A stretch of DNA of 64,000 nt from a virus (IMGVR_UViG_3300045921_000803:1-64000); one strand, 5' to 3'. Shown: positions 42,770-50,006, counted from the first letter of the stretch. Numbers and translations are program-made. The notes: generated by a model not told the origin, from the sequence alone.

Positions 42770-42800
42770 AAAGGGGTTGACTAAAAACAACCCCTTTTTT
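42770..42800 (+). terminator. Intrinsic terminator after the DUF932 gene
   Basis: AAAGGGGTTG (42770-42779) pairs with CAACCCCTTT (42788-42797) through 10 bp, with an ACTAAAAA loop. The 3' arm ends in a six-T run. It lies 7 nt after the stop codon. Confidence 0.92.
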
Positions 42801-42813
42801 ACAATGTAAAAAA
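42795..42813 (+). promoter_or_regulatory. Dyad TTTTTTACA-A-TGTAAAAAA
   Basis: A perfect 9-bp inverted repeat with a 1-nt centre overlaps the T-tract of the terminator and precedes the Fis-like gene. The TTACA/TGTAA half-sites match those in the right-arm promoters but in the opposite arrangement. It is a candidate operator for the regulator downstream. Confidence 0.35.
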
Positions 42814-42834
42814 TAACCAACCTGAGGAGGGTGT

Positions 42835-43071
42835 GTGTCGAACCAAGAACAAGTGCTACCGGTAGGAAACCAGACGTTATCAGCAGAAAAAGTCGAAGCT
42901 GCGGTCACTGAAGCCGTAAAGTTTGAGATCAAGACCCTGTCTGATGTAGAGAAAGAGCATATCCTGTCAATTCTTAGCTACTTTGATGGCAACAAAACAA
43001 AGACAGCCAGGGCTTTGGGTATCACTCTTAAGACTCTTTATAACAAGCTTCATCTGTACGGCAAAATGTAA
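42835..43071 (+). CDS. Fis-type helix-turn-helix DNA-binding protein
   Basis: A 78-residue protein starting at GTG, with GAGGAGG 4-10 nt upstream. The C-terminal ~42 residues ([38 protein letters not shown]) match the Fis/NtrC C-terminal HTH that binds DNA as a dimer. There is no ATPase domain. It lies 16 nt before a sigma-factor-like gene, so the two probably form a regulatory pair controlling phage or host promoters. Confidence 0.88.
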   Translation: MSNQEQVLPVGNQTLSAEKVEAAVTEAVKFEIKTLSDVEKEHILSILSYFDGNKTKTARALGITLKTLYNKLHLYGKM

Positions 43072-43087
43072 AACGGCGAAGTGATGG

Positions 43088-43645
43088 ATGGACAACAGCA
43101 AAAAAGGTAAGACGTCAGATCTTCTTAAAGAAGGTAGATATGAGGAAGTATTAAAACTTCACAAACCCATGGTGACCAGCCTGGTAAGAAAGTTTAAATC
43201 CTACGCAGCAAACCTTGGTGTCGATGAGGACGATCTGACGCAGTGGGCTCTAATCGAGATGTACACATCCTGTAAAAGCTACAAACAAGATACGGGCATG
43301 TCGTTCTCTTCATACGCATACAGAAATGTTCAAAGGACTCTGGTAAACAAGCTTAATGTGTCAAACAATCTAAAAACAGGAGATGTCGGCCTGGATAGTT
43401 GTCCGGTAGCTATATTACACCCTACGTGCGAGGAGGATATAGATCAGGCTCAGAAGATTTCTGAGATTATATCCTATGCGTTTGAATCTATAGAAAACGA
43501 TGCACAGTGGGCTGCTTTTGTAGGTTTTATCGAGGATGAAAGCATTACCGACATAGCAAGAGCGATGGGTTGCTCGCAGCAATATTTGAGCTTCGCTCTC
43601 CATACGGTATTTTCAAACGTAAAACGTAAAGTGGGTGTCACATGA
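43088..43645 (+). CDS. Sigma-70-family RNA polymerase sigma factor
   Basis: A 185-residue sigma-like protein. Residues ~28-95 fit region 2: VTSLVRKFKSYAANLGVDED, DLTQWALIEMYTSCKSYKQD, FSSYAYRNVQRTLVNKL. The C-terminal ~40 residues (ITDIARAMGCSQQYLSFALH) form a degenerate HTH resembling region 4. It probably redirects host RNA polymerase to phage promoters, perhaps to the AATCTTAT-preceded tail genes. It follows the Fis-like gene and overlaps the next gene by ATGA. Confidence 0.82.
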   Translation: MDNSKKGKTSDLLKEGRYEEVLKLHKPMVTSLVRKFKSYAANLGVDEDDLTQWALIEMYTSCKSYKQDTGMSFSSYAYRNVQRTLVNKLNVSNNLKTGDVGLDSCPVAILHPTCEEDIDQAQKISEIISYAFESIENDAQWAAFVGFIEDESITDIARAMGCSQQYLSFALHTVFSNVKRKVGVT

Positions 43646-43857
43646 CAAGAAAACAGGCCAACATGGAAATCCTGAGGATGATGGCCAACTATATCAATTC
43701 TAATCCGGACCTGCGTTTTGGACAGGCTTTAAGAGCGCTGGACATCACAAGATATGAGGAAGTTCTCAGCGGAAAGATCCCAAAATCAACCCCGTTCTAC
43801 GAGGAGTCGACAGAAACCCTTAATAGGGTTATAAAGGCTTTGAAAGACAATCTTTAG
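43642..43857 (+). CDS. Small hypothetical protein downstream of the sigma factor
   Basis: A 71-residue helical protein (NPDLRFGQALRALDITRYEE) coupled by ATGA to the sigma-like gene. The RFGQALRAL and YEES motifs are found in many small phage proteins of unknown role. It might be a sigma-associated partner. Its stop codon lies inside the dyad at 43857-43875. Confidence 0.75.
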   Translation: MTRKQANMEILRMMANYINSNPDLRFGQALRALDITRYEEVLSGKIPKSTPFYEESTETLNRVIKALKDNL

Positions 43858-43875
43858 TATGTAACTATTACATAC
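43857..43875 (+). promoter_or_regulatory. Perfect operator-like dyad
   Basis: GTATGTAA (43857-43864), CTA, TTACATAC (43868-43875): perfect 8-bp arms containing TGTAA-N3-TTACA. It sits between a stop codon and the GGAG SD of the membrane protein gene at 43885. It could block transcription or ribosome access. Confidence 0.55.
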
Positions 43876-43884
43876 GGAGATGGT

Positions 43885-44487
43885 ATGAAAAACGCTAATA
43901 TCCCTTTCTGGCTTTATCTGTGGGCTCCCATAAGCTGGTTCCTTGTCGCCATCGTCGCAAGATCAATTTTTATAGCGATGGGTTTTGTCACAGTCCCCAT
44001 AGCCGTACTGTTTGGGGCATGGGAGACAAGGGAATCGAAGATGTATCCGGGAAGACAGGTGAGGGCGTTTAGCTGGCCCATCATGTGGCTATGGGGCAAC
44101 GAGGAAGAAGGTATAGGTCACTATGGCAATCCGGAGTGGCCGCTTTGGCGTCGAATTATTTTTTCAGAGTGTAGGCAGAATCCTGCGAACAATTTTAGAT
44201 ATGTTACACTATTTTCAGTAAAGCTTGACCCATCCAGGATAAAATTCTGGGCAACCCCTGAAAAGCCGACAATAGAAGCATACGACTCTGACGACGACGA
44301 TTTCTTCTACATGGCGTGGCAGGGAGGATATTCCTGCCTAAGATGGCAGAGGAAGTTTGGTTGTTTTGGTAGGCGCAGACTATGGATAGGATGGAAAATT
44401 TATCCCGAAGATGTAAACGGAATACCTGACTGGGATCATAGAAAGGTGAGAGCAGGTGTCGCTACCCAGTTTAGGAGGTTGCGATGA
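43885..44487 (+). CDS. Membrane-anchored phage protein (DUF7338-like)
   Basis: A 200-residue protein. Residues ~8-47 contain one or two membrane segments (LYLWAPISWFLVAIVARSIF, IAMGFVTVPIAVLFGAW). The soluble part has Trp-rich motifs (WPIMWLWGNEEEGI, NPEWPLWRRIIFSECRQNPA, NNFRYV) that I recognise from a widespread uncharacterised phage family of this name. The acidic run SDDDDFF lies mid-protein. A lysis or virion role is not established. Confidence 0.78.
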   Translation: MKNANIPFWLYLWAPISWFLVAIVARSIFIAMGFVTVPIAVLFGAWETRESKMYPGRQVRAFSWPIMWLWGNEEEGIGHYGNPEWPLWRRIIFSECRQNPANNFRYVTLFSVKLDPSRIKFWATPEKPTIEAYDSDDDDFFYMAWQGGYSCLRWQRKFGCFGRRRLWIGWKIYPEDVNGIPDWDHRKVRAGVATQFRRLR

Positions 44488-44804
44488 TGGAAAAGCTTAA
44501 GCAGTTGGCAAGAAAGATGAACGATCTTGGGATACCACTACCTAACGTCAGAGACCCCAAAACAGGCAAAGGGTCGGTTTCTCTTACTCTGGTATTCATA
44601 AGCTTCAACCTATGTCTTGTAGGGATAGTTGGTAAGTGGTCTAAGGTTTTGGATGTCGATATCAACCAGGCGATAAATCTTTTCATGGTTTGCGCAGGAC
44701 TTTATTGGGGTCGAAAATTTCAACACGACAGCGATGAGAAAGGCGTTCTGGATACCAGTGGAAAGGATAAAGAAAATGGAAAAGAAGAGCACAAAACTCA
44801 GTAA
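44484..44804 (+). CDS. Small two-pass membrane protein
   Basis: A 106-residue protein. It has a basic N-terminus, then two membrane segments (VSLTLVFISFNLCLVGIVG and INQAINLFMVCAGLYWG) and a charged C-terminal tail. PLPNVRDPKTGKGSVSLTL is a motif seen in small phage membrane proteins near DUF7338-type genes. A holin-like function is possible from topology only. It is ATGA-coupled to the previous gene. Confidence 0.75.
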   Translation: MMEKLKQLARKMNDLGIPLPNVRDPKTGKGSVSLTLVFISFNLCLVGIVGKWSKVLDVDINQAINLFMVCAGLYWGRKFQHDSDEKGVLDTSGKDKENGKEEHKTQ

Positions 44805-45021
44805 TGACGATATGTGGAAACTGGTCGCCCTGGAATACGAATACAGCGATGAAGGTATTTCTGACGAGTACTGGGATAAAAATTTTACAAGGGACATAAT
44901 AAGAAAGGATGTTAAGTGGCTGATATCCAAGATAAAGGAGCTGGGGCAGGAGAAAGACTCCCTACCCAACTTTTGTGCCAACTGCACGTGCGGAAAATCC
45001 GGAGGATGTGATAGTATATAG
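44776..45021 (+). CDS. Small acidic protein with C-terminal Cys cluster
   Basis: An 81-residue protein. The frame is open to 44734, but the ATG at 44776 has AAGGA upstream. The N-terminal part is acidic and helical. The C-terminus NFCANCTCGKSGGCDSI holds four Cys residues that could bind zinc. It overlaps the preceding gene's 3' end by 29 nt. Confidence 0.66.
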   Translation: MEKKSTKLSNDDMWKLVALEYEYSDEGISDEYWDKNFTRDIIRKDVKWLISKIKELGQEKDSLPNFCANCTCGKSGGCDSI

Positions 45022-45036
45022 TATAGGAGATATACT

Positions 45037-45651
45037 ATGTCTAAAATCGAAAGAAAACCAAATTCTGTGTGGGTTACCGACTTCAACACCGACTCCATAA
45101 AAAAGTTCTATGAGGATTTTGTTGACATAGAAGCTGACCCATATGTTCAAGCGATCCCAATCTTCATCAACTCGTATGGCGGACAGGTTTATAGCCTAAT
45201 AGCTAAGCGAGATCTTATAAAGACCTCCTCAAAGCCGGTCTGCACCATATGCCTGGGTAAGGCTATGTCTTGCGGGGCTTCTCTCCTGGCTTCGGGTACG
45301 AAAGGCTGGAGGTTTGCCTCCCCAGACTCACGAATACTTATCCACCAGGTAAGCTCCATGACCTTGGGAAAAGCATCGGATATTAAGGAAGATGCAGCCC
45401 AGGTGCAGGCATTGAACGAAATGATGCTTAGAAACCTTGCGGAAGATACCGGCAACTCCGTAGAAAAACTCAAAAAAGAAATAAAGAACAGGGATAACGC
45501 AGACTGGACAATGACATCTGAGGAGGCCAAAAAATGGGGTATCATCGATCAGATAGGCGTACCAAGGCACGTATATCAGCAGGCGGGCACAGAGCTGGCT
45601 CTTTACGCAGATGTCAAAAATCTAAAAAACACAAAAAAAGCTGGACGATAG
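45037..45651 (+). CDS. ClpP-like serine protease
   Basis: A 204-residue ClpP-fold protein. IFINSYGGQVYSLIA is the strand-turn before the active site. Ser78 is in LGKAMSCGASLLASG and His103 is in SRILIHQ. The Asp is in NRDNADWTMT, followed by EEAKKWGIIDQIG. ClpP-type proteases form barrels that cut peptides; phage copies often act as head maturation or scaffold proteases, but here it is far from any head gene. It may alternatively reprogram host proteolysis. The SD is GGAGA. Confidence 0.88.
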   Translation: MSKIERKPNSVWVTDFNTDSIKKFYEDFVDIEADPYVQAIPIFINSYGGQVYSLIAKRDLIKTSSKPVCTICLGKAMSCGASLLASGTKGWRFASPDSRILIHQVSSMTLGKASDIKEDAAQVQALNEMMLRNLAEDTGNSVEKLKKEIKNRDNADWTMTSEEAKKWGIIDQIGVPRHVYQQAGTELALYADVKNLKNTKKAGR

Positions 45652-45686
45652 CCGTTTCTAAATATTAGTATTGTTAGAGAGGTTTT

Positions 45687-45947
45687 ATGTCTAGAATTCA
45701 CATATCCACAATATCGCTGTCGTCAAAGACGGAGGAAGATCTTAAGCAGCAACTAAAAGACCTGTATGAGAAAACTCAGGGAGACGGTAGAATCTACGAG
45801 ATAGGTAAATTCTATGAGCCTGTTTTAGGGTACATCGCCGTAGACATTTATGTGTTTCTACCACTAGATAAGGTTATGGTGGAGAGAGCGATTGAAAGGT
45901 TTGAAAAAAATGAAGAAGATTCGGAAGAAAACAAGACCATCCATTAA
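45687..45947 (+). CDS. Small hypothetical protein
   Basis: An 86-residue protein (beta-alpha-beta: RIHISTISLSSKTEEDLKQQ, YEPVLGYIAVDIYVFLP, KVMVERAIERFEKNEED) with a charged C-terminal tail. The leader has AGAGAGGTTTT before the ATG. No family is recognised. Confidence 0.75.
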   Translation: MSRIHISTISLSSKTEEDLKQQLKDLYEKTQGDGRIYEIGKFYEPVLGYIAVDIYVFLPLDKVMVERAIERFEKNEEDSEENKTIH

Positions 45948-46119
45948 CACAATTAACATCATGGTGGAGCTGGGTGAGCTGATGGCCGATATCGGCTGGG
46001 CTGTAGCAATACCCGACCAGAATAGCATAGACCACCTGGTCATAGGTAAGCCTGAAAAGATAAAAGAGATCGTAAAAGAGCTGCAGAAAAAATACGACAT
46101 AATGAAAAAAGATAACTAG
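45910..46119 (+). CDS. Small basic hypothetical protein
   Basis: A 69-residue protein starting at the ATG within the previous gene's 3' end, with AAGG about 10 nt upstream. A TTG at 45892 is possible but weaker. It begins MKKIRKKTRPSINTINIMVE and has a DIGWAVAIPDQNSIDHLVIG core. No family is recognised. Confidence 0.65.
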   Translation: MKKIRKKTRPSINTINIMVELGELMADIGWAVAIPDQNSIDHLVIGKPEKIKEIVKELQKKYDIMKKDN

Positions 46120-46338
46120 ATGGATATCCTATTCCTCGTCCTATTAATTTTTTCCGTATATGTCATATCTGGCGCAGTTAGCAGGGCTGAGCAGAGAAGG
46201 ATTACAGAAAAATACATCAGGGGCGACTACTGCCCTCCTCACAGATGGGCTAGGAAAGAGCAGCCTGGATCGGATGACAGCTATCTGGTCTGCGACAAGT
46301 GCTCTAGGCTACCCGTTACAGATGGTGAAAGCGTATAG
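46120..46338 (+). CDS. Membrane-anchored zinc-knuckle-like protein
   Basis: A 72-residue protein. Residues ~2-18 (DILFLVLLIFSVYVISG) are a membrane anchor. The rest contains CPPHRW and LVCDKCSRLP, a Cys/His set of the form C..HxW..CxxC that is common in small phage proteins and probably binds zinc. It starts directly after the preceding stop codon. Confidence 0.75.
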   Translation: MDILFLVLLIFSVYVISGAVSRAEQRRITEKYIRGDYCPPHRWARKEQPGSDDSYLVCDKCSRLPVTDGESV

Positions 46339-46341
46339 TTT

Positions 46342-46647
46342 ATGAAAACATTCTACATGCTAAGGCACGAAGACATCCACAACAACTCAGGAACAGGTGT
46401 CGTTGCGGAGGGTGTGATATTTGATGATGGGTCCGGCGCCTTCACCTGGCTTACGGACATCAAAACTGTTACGGTCTTCATGAAAATTTCTGAGGTTAAA
46501 AGACTTCACGGACACGAAGGCAGAACTGAGATAGTCATCGAAAACGTCAAAAAAGACATCAAAAAATTCCAGATGTGCAAAGAAATGGCAAGGGCCAAAA
46601 AAGACCTTAAAGACAGAAAGTCTCAAAAAGAAACATTAAAAAAATAG
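46342..46647 (+). CDS. Widespread small protein with VAEGV...HGH motif
   Basis: A 101-residue protein. The core RHEDIHNNSGTGVVAEGVIF, then GAFTWLTDIKTVTVF and HGHEGRTEIVI, is a pattern I recognise from many uncharacterised phage and bacterial proteins; no function is assigned. A Lys-rich helical tail follows. Confidence 0.75.
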   Translation: MKTFYMLRHEDIHNNSGTGVVAEGVIFDDGSGAFTWLTDIKTVTVFMKISEVKRLHGHEGRTEIVIENVKKDIKKFQMCKEMARAKKDLKDRKSQKETLKK

Positions 46648-46649
46648 TT

Positions 46650-46678
46650 TTGACATTGTAACTTATACATATTACTAT
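46650..46678 (+). promoter_or_regulatory. Sigma-70-like promoter with TGTAA-type dyad
   Basis: TTGACA (46650-46655), 17-nt spacer, TACTAT (46673-46678). The spacer starts with TGTAACTTATACA (46657-46669), a TGTAA-N3-TTACA dyad with one mismatch. The leader then carries TCAGGAGG. Confidence 0.75.
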
Positions 46679-46697
46679 CTCCATATCAGGAGGTTTT

Positions 46698-46919
46698 ATG
46701 GATAAGGTTCGATGCTCTATCTGCCAAGACAGAGATGCCAAGATTGTCATGCTGCCACACTGGAAAACCGGCCTTATTCAGCCTTTTGTAGAGGGTACCT
46801 GTGGTCATCCCGAATGCGTAAAAGAATACGAACAGGCTCTGGAATACGGATATCAGGAGGCTAGGCAGGAGGCTGAAGAGCGCATGTACGAGGAGGTTGT
46901 AAATGAAGATCGTAACTGA
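46698..46919 (+). CDS. Small Cys-rich (zinc) protein
   Basis: A 73-residue protein. RCSICQDRDAKIVMLPHW then TCGHPECVKEYEQ gives a Cys/His set that could hold one zinc ion. A long Glu-rich helix follows. It is the first gene after a strong promoter and SD, so it is probably made early and abundantly. The function is unknown. Confidence 0.78.
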   Translation: MDKVRCSICQDRDAKIVMLPHWKTGLIQPFVEGTCGHPECVKEYEQALEYGYQEARQEAEERMYEEVVNEDRN

Positions 46920-47169
46920 AAAGTTAGGTAGGGGTCTTACAAAGAACTACAGGGAAGATGTGGGTAGCCTTATACAGAGGTTTGCCCAATTTTTACACGT
47001 AAGTCAGTTTGAAAACCTGCCCAGGAATACAAAAGAAATTCCCAAGGACAGGGCCATAGCTTTTAGGATCGACGGATCTCCTACTGTTGCTATAGGGGAG
47101 ATGGTTTTCGCGATAGACAATGAAGGCCGCCTAACATGGCTTCAAGAAATTATCGATTCAACTGATTAG
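46903..47169 (+). CDS. Small hypothetical protein
   Basis: An 88-residue protein. It overlaps the previous gene by 17 nt, with GAGG upstream of the ATG. It contains KDRAIAFRIDGSPTVAIGEM and VFAIDNEGRLTWLQEII, two beta-hairpin-like stretches. No family is recognised. Confidence 0.73.
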   Translation: MKIVTEKLGRGLTKNYREDVGSLIQRFAQFLHVSQFENLPRNTKEIPKDRAIAFRIDGSPTVAIGEMVFAIDNEGRLTWLQEIIDSTD

Positions 47170-47177
47170 GATAATAT

Positions 47178-47411
47178 ATGAAAAAATTTCCAATAGAACT
47201 TAACGGGGTTGCCAATATCAAGATGTTGATGGACTACCCTCTGGAGTGCCCTGTGGTGCAAAGAAAGGCCATCATGGAGCAGCTTGACTATCTGGAGCGC
47301 TACATGCTGGCGCTATCGGACGCAGCCTCAATGGGCCTGCAGCCACCAGCCTGGCATGAGGTGAGGGAAAACAGGAAAACATTCCCAAGCATGAAGGAAA
47401 GGATGAAGTGA
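47178..47411 (+). CDS. Small helical hypothetical protein
   Basis: A 77-residue protein (LECPVVQRKAIMEQLDYLER, YMLALSDAASMGLQPPAWHE) that is mostly helical. Its stop overlaps the next ATG (TGATG). No family is recognised. Confidence 0.73.
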   Translation: MKKFPIELNGVANIKMLMDYPLECPVVQRKAIMEQLDYLERYMLALSDAASMGLQPPAWHEVRENRKTFPSMKERMK

Positions 47412-47611
47412 TGTGTATCGTCTGCGTTGAGCTTGTAAAGCAGAAGATGAGCATATCTGAGGCTGAGCGAAACCTTGGCGAGATGGTGACAAATCCAAAG
47501 GACCCCAACAAAGATCACTATGCAGAGCTTGAGCACGCCCTGAAGGAGCTTGAGGCTACCAGATTAGAAAAGCTTTTCAAAAAGGCGATGGAGGAGTATG
47601 ACGCAGAATAG
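47411..47611 (+). CDS. Small helical hypothetical protein
   Basis: A 66-residue protein (VKQKMSISEAERNLGEMVTN, AELEHALKELEATRLEKLFK). The ATG at 47411 overlaps the previous stop; a GTG at 47408 is in frame but less likely. Helical with an ISEAERNLGEM motif. Unknown role. Confidence 0.73.
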   Translation: MCIVCVELVKQKMSISEAERNLGEMVTNPKDPNKDHYAELEHALKELEATRLEKLFKKAMEEYDAE

Positions 47612-48098
47612 CTCAGGAAATAAATCCCCAGCACTACCTAACGGTTTTTATAAGATGCTGCTTACCCTAAACTTCATAATGCTCTGCTCGCTAACCTGGA
47701 TGCAGGAGCCAATACAGAAGGTGATCAACGCGATGGATGAGAAAATCAGGGTCAAAGCCTACTACGATGTTTGCAATCATGTGGAGGCCATCGTTAACGT
47801 AGAGGCGGCTATTATAGAGGAAACCTTCATCACAGGATGCGCTTTCACCATGATTGATGCGGCGGTGAAAAAGACTACCAAAGACCCACAGGAGCAATTC
47901 TTAGAAAGGGAACGTCTTATAAAGAGATATAGGGACAAAGACGATAGTCTGAACGATGAGCTTTTTAATGCCTGCGGGGATATTCTAATATCGTACAATC
48001 CCAAACTACACGCAAATTACATGGTAGACAGTATACAGGGCCTATTGAACTGTGATGAGGTTGATCGAAAAGCACGGAAAATGGGTGTCTCAAATTGA
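47598..48098 (+). CDS. Membrane-anchored or exported hypothetical protein
   Basis: A 166-residue protein. Residues ~18-35 (YKMLLTLNFIMLCSLTWM) are a signal anchor, followed by a helical soluble domain with five further Cys residues (CNHVEA, GCAFTMI and others). It probably faces the periplasm. It overlaps the previous gene by 14 nt. No family is recognised. Confidence 0.7.
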   Translation: MTQNSSGNKSPALPNGFYKMLLTLNFIMLCSLTWMQEPIQKVINAMDEKIRVKAYYDVCNHVEAIVNVEAAIIEETFITGCAFTMIDAAVKKTTKDPQEQFLERERLIKRYRDKDDSLNDELFNACGDILISYNPKLHANYMVDSIQGLLNCDEVDRKARKMGVSN

Positions 48099-48099
48099 T

Positions 48100-48135
48100 A
48101 AAATTACAAAAAAGGCTAAAGTTTTTTGTAATTTT
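48100..48135 (+). promoter_or_regulatory. Long AT-rich inverted repeat overlapping a promoter
   Basis: AAAATTACAAAAAA (48100-48113) is the exact reverse complement of TTTTTTGTAATTTT (48122-48135), with loop GGCTAAAG. The right arm contains the -35 of the next promoter. It could be an operator or a weak terminator of the preceding gene. Confidence 0.5.
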
Positions 48136-48150
48136 TACGATAAGTATAGG
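48122..48150 (+). promoter_or_regulatory. Sigma-70-like promoter with TGTAA-type dyad
   Basis: TTTTTT (48122-48127), 17-nt spacer, TATAGG (48145-48150). The TGTAATTTTTACG stretch (48127-48139) is a one-mismatch version of TGTAA-N3-TTACA. The next gene has CGGAGG before its ATG at 48171. Confidence 0.5.
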
Positions 48151-48170
48151 GTAAAACAAACGGAGGATTT

Positions 48171-48371
48171 ATGAAAAAAGAACTTAACAACCTGATCGAC
48201 GCATCTGACAGATTTGGATCAAACACAAGCCCTGACGCATACCGCATCAGTATGCACATCAGAAACATGATGATTGCATACGGCGAAGATTACGTTAGAG
48301 ACGTCATTACAGAGCTTTTTCTGAAGCAGCAGCCTAAAAAAGGTCGTCAAAAGAAAGTTGTTGGAGCATAA
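48171..48371 (+). CDS. Small hypothetical protein
   Basis: A 66-residue protein with a basic C-terminus (KQQPKKGRQKKVVG). It is mostly helical, with DRFGSNTSPDAYRISMHIR. First gene after the 48122 promoter. No family is recognised. Confidence 0.73.
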   Translation: MKKELNNLIDASDRFGSNTSPDAYRISMHIRNMMIAYGEDYVRDVITELFLKQQPKKGRQKKVVGA

Positions 48372-48372
48372 T

Positions 48373-48624
48373 ATGAGCAAAACCATGCACGATCTGGCGC
48401 AGGAATGGCATGACGAAAGAATAAAGGCTTGTGTTGAGGCCTGTGAGGGGATCTCCGATCTTAGACAGGTCAGATATGTAAGACTTATGACAAAGGCCCT
48501 GGAGATCATAGCTACGCCTGTAAAAGACATTGACAGTATGAGCAGGGAGCAGCTACTAAATCTCATCGAGGACTACACCGCAGAAGCCATAAAAGCCCTG
48601 AATAGGCCGAAAGGAAGACTATGA
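48373..48624 (+). CDS. Small helical hypothetical protein
   Basis: An 83-residue protein (WHDERIKACVEACEGISDLR, DIDSMSREQLLNLIEDYTAE). The frame is open to 48358, but the ATG at 48373 has GGAG upstream and follows the previous stop by 1 nt. The two Cys residues are spaced CVEAC. Unknown role. Confidence 0.73.
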   Translation: MSKTMHDLAQEWHDERIKACVEACEGISDLRQVRYVRLMTKALEIIATPVKDIDSMSREQLLNLIEDYTAEAIKALNRPKGRL

Positions 48625-48869
48625 ACACATTGATTTTCGTATCCATACTCAGTCTTCAGTGTAACCAGGCAGGGGAATTTTACAGGTGCGTATACGATAC
48701 CGAGGTGATAGTGAGGGCGCAGGACATGAAAAAGCTCACCAGCTTCAAATATAGGCTAGGTCCTGTTGCCCAGACACTGAGCGAAGGATGCGTAATAGAG
48801 ACGGTTGATGGGAACACGTACAGAAGCGGTAAGAAGTGCAGGGAACACATACTGGGAGGAGAAAAATGA
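48621..48869 (+). CDS. Small exported hypothetical protein
   Basis: An 82-residue protein with a short hydrophobic N-terminus (MNTLIFVSILSLQCNQAG), possibly a signal peptide. It has Cys residues in EFYRCVY, EGCVIE and KKCREH. ATGA overlap with the previous gene. Unknown role. Confidence 0.7.
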   Translation: MNTLIFVSILSLQCNQAGEFYRCVYDTEVIVRAQDMKKLTSFKYRLGPVAQTLSEGCVIETVDGNTYRSGKKCREHILGGEK

Positions 48870-49135
48870 GAAGCGTAATAGAGTTATTTCTTGATTACCA
48901 TATATTAGTAGCTGGTGTTGCGGTCTTTTTGGTATACGCACATTCTGCATATGTAGAATATTTTTCAAAAAAAGAAATAAGTGACGACTGGTTTGATCAG
49001 GCTATGACCCGTAGTATCATGAGAAAGTATGGTCCAAGACACGATGGATTCGTCGGAAGCTTGATCCCTCAGAATAAGGATATAAGCCTGATTGGAACCA
49101 CGGATGATGGCCACTTCAGAAAGTTTAAGGAGTAG
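48866..49135 (+). CDS. Small single-pass membrane protein
   Basis: An 89-residue protein with one membrane segment (YHILVAGVAVFLVYAHSAY) and a soluble C-terminal part. GGAGGAG precedes the ATG, which overlaps the previous stop (ATGA). No family is recognised. Confidence 0.72.
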   Translation: MRSVIELFLDYHILVAGVAVFLVYAHSAYVEYFSKKEISDDWFDQAMTRSIMRKYGPRHDGFVGSLIPQNKDISLIGTTDDGHFRKFKE

Positions 49136-49137
49136 GT

Positions 49138-49806
49138 ATGAAAGCATTTCATAATGACCCAGAACTTAAACAAAAATATCTAGACAGAGTATTGGCTCAC
49201 CAAAAGGCCGATGAAATTATCAAAGGCAGGTACTGGGAGAACGGTAAAGGGTGTGCTGTGGGATGTACAATTCATAGCGACGACCATTCAGCATACGAGA
49301 CCGAACTGGGCGTGCCAAAGTGGTTAGCTCTATTAGAGGATAGAATTTTTGAAGGCTTACCAAACAATGAGGCCAAAGCCTTTCCAGCACTATTTCTGGA
49401 TGCAATCAATGTTGGTGCTGACTTAGAAAAAATCAAAATCCAGATGCTTATATTTATTGTCGAGTCTGCAAGAGCAAGCACGAAAAACAAAAGGTCTTTG
49501 GCAGCTATTGACGGCGTTTTAGTTGAACTTCGTAAAGATGTTTTGGATTTAGATGCGCTAAAAAAAGCTCGTGCTGCTGCTGCTTATGCTGCTTATGCTG
49601 CTGATGCTGCTGCTTATTCTGCTTATGCTGCTGCTGCTGTTTATGCTGCTGATGCTGCTTATGCTGCTTATGCTGCTTATGCTGCTGTTGCTGATGCTGC
49701 TTCTGCTGCTGCTTATTCTGCTTATGCTGCTACTGATGCTGCTGCTGAAAAAGAATACAGCAAATTTGCTAATAAACTTTTAGAACTAATTAGGGGGTGC
49801 AAATGA
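49138..49806 (+). CDS. Ala/Tyr-repeat protein (copy 1)
   Basis: A 222-residue protein with a near-identical paralogue at 55815-56501. Residues ~1-145 are a conserved domain with GKGCAVGCTIHSDDHSAYE, LEDRIFEGLPN and FPALFLDAINVGADL. I recognise these motifs in small proteins of phages and bacteria, but without a function. Residues ~146-208 are a low-complexity Ala/Tyr/Asp tract encoded by GCT and TAT triplets. A conserved EKEYSKFANKLLELIRGCK end follows. The repeat tract differs in length between the copies, so it is probably slippage-prone. Confidence 0.82.
   Translation: MKAFHNDPELKQKYLDRVLAHQKADEIIKGRYWENGKGCAVGCTIHSDDHSAYETELGVPKWLALLEDRIFEGLPNNEAKAFPALFLDAINVGADLEKIKIQMLIFIVESARASTKNKRSLAAIDGVLVELRKDVLDLDALKKARAAAAYAAYAADAAAYSAYAAAAVYAADAAYAAYAAYAAVADAASAAAYSAYAATDAAAEKEYSKFANKLLELIRGCK
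49567..49748 (+). repeat. GCT/TAT trinucleotide repeat tract (copy 1)
   Basis: A run of GCT triplets interspersed with TAT, GAT and TCT encodes the Ala/Tyr segment. Reading frames +2 and +3 through it are also open (poly-Leu/Met), which is a by-product of the repeat. Confidence 0.85.
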
Positions 49807-50006
49807 AAACACTAAACTATGGCGGATTCGGAGTAGTTGAGATGGGCCTGCAGGAGTTCCTTTCCCGCATGGAAGATAAAGACATACTTGAGGTGGTTAA
49901 AGTTGAAGGCTACGTGTTCCTACACAGCCCAAAAGACAACCAGCTCTACGCAGTTGGGGAGCCTCATAGTAAAAAGACTGCAGAGGATTATAAAGATGTC
50001 GAGTAG
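49803..50006 (+). CDS. Small hypothetical protein
   Basis: A 67-residue protein. An in-frame GTG at 49797 exists, but the ATG at 49803 overlaps the previous stop and follows AGGGGG. It contains GFGVVEMGLQEFLSRMEDKD and EVVKVEGYVFLHSPKDNQLY. No family is recognised. Confidence 0.72.
   Translation: MKTLNYGGFGVVEMGLQEFLSRMEDKDILEVVKVEGYVFLHSPKDNQLYAVGEPHSKKTAEDYKDVE

Noticed and set aside
46160-46345. 61-codon ORF overlapping the 46120 gene
   Set aside because: The overlapping frame has the membrane anchor and Cys/His motif; this one has neither an SD nor a recognisable feature.
49571-49783. Open frames encoding poly-Leu/Met in the GCT repeats (also 56248-56484)
   Set aside because: They are frame-shifted readings of the Ala/Tyr repeat tracts; they have no start signals or other protein features.
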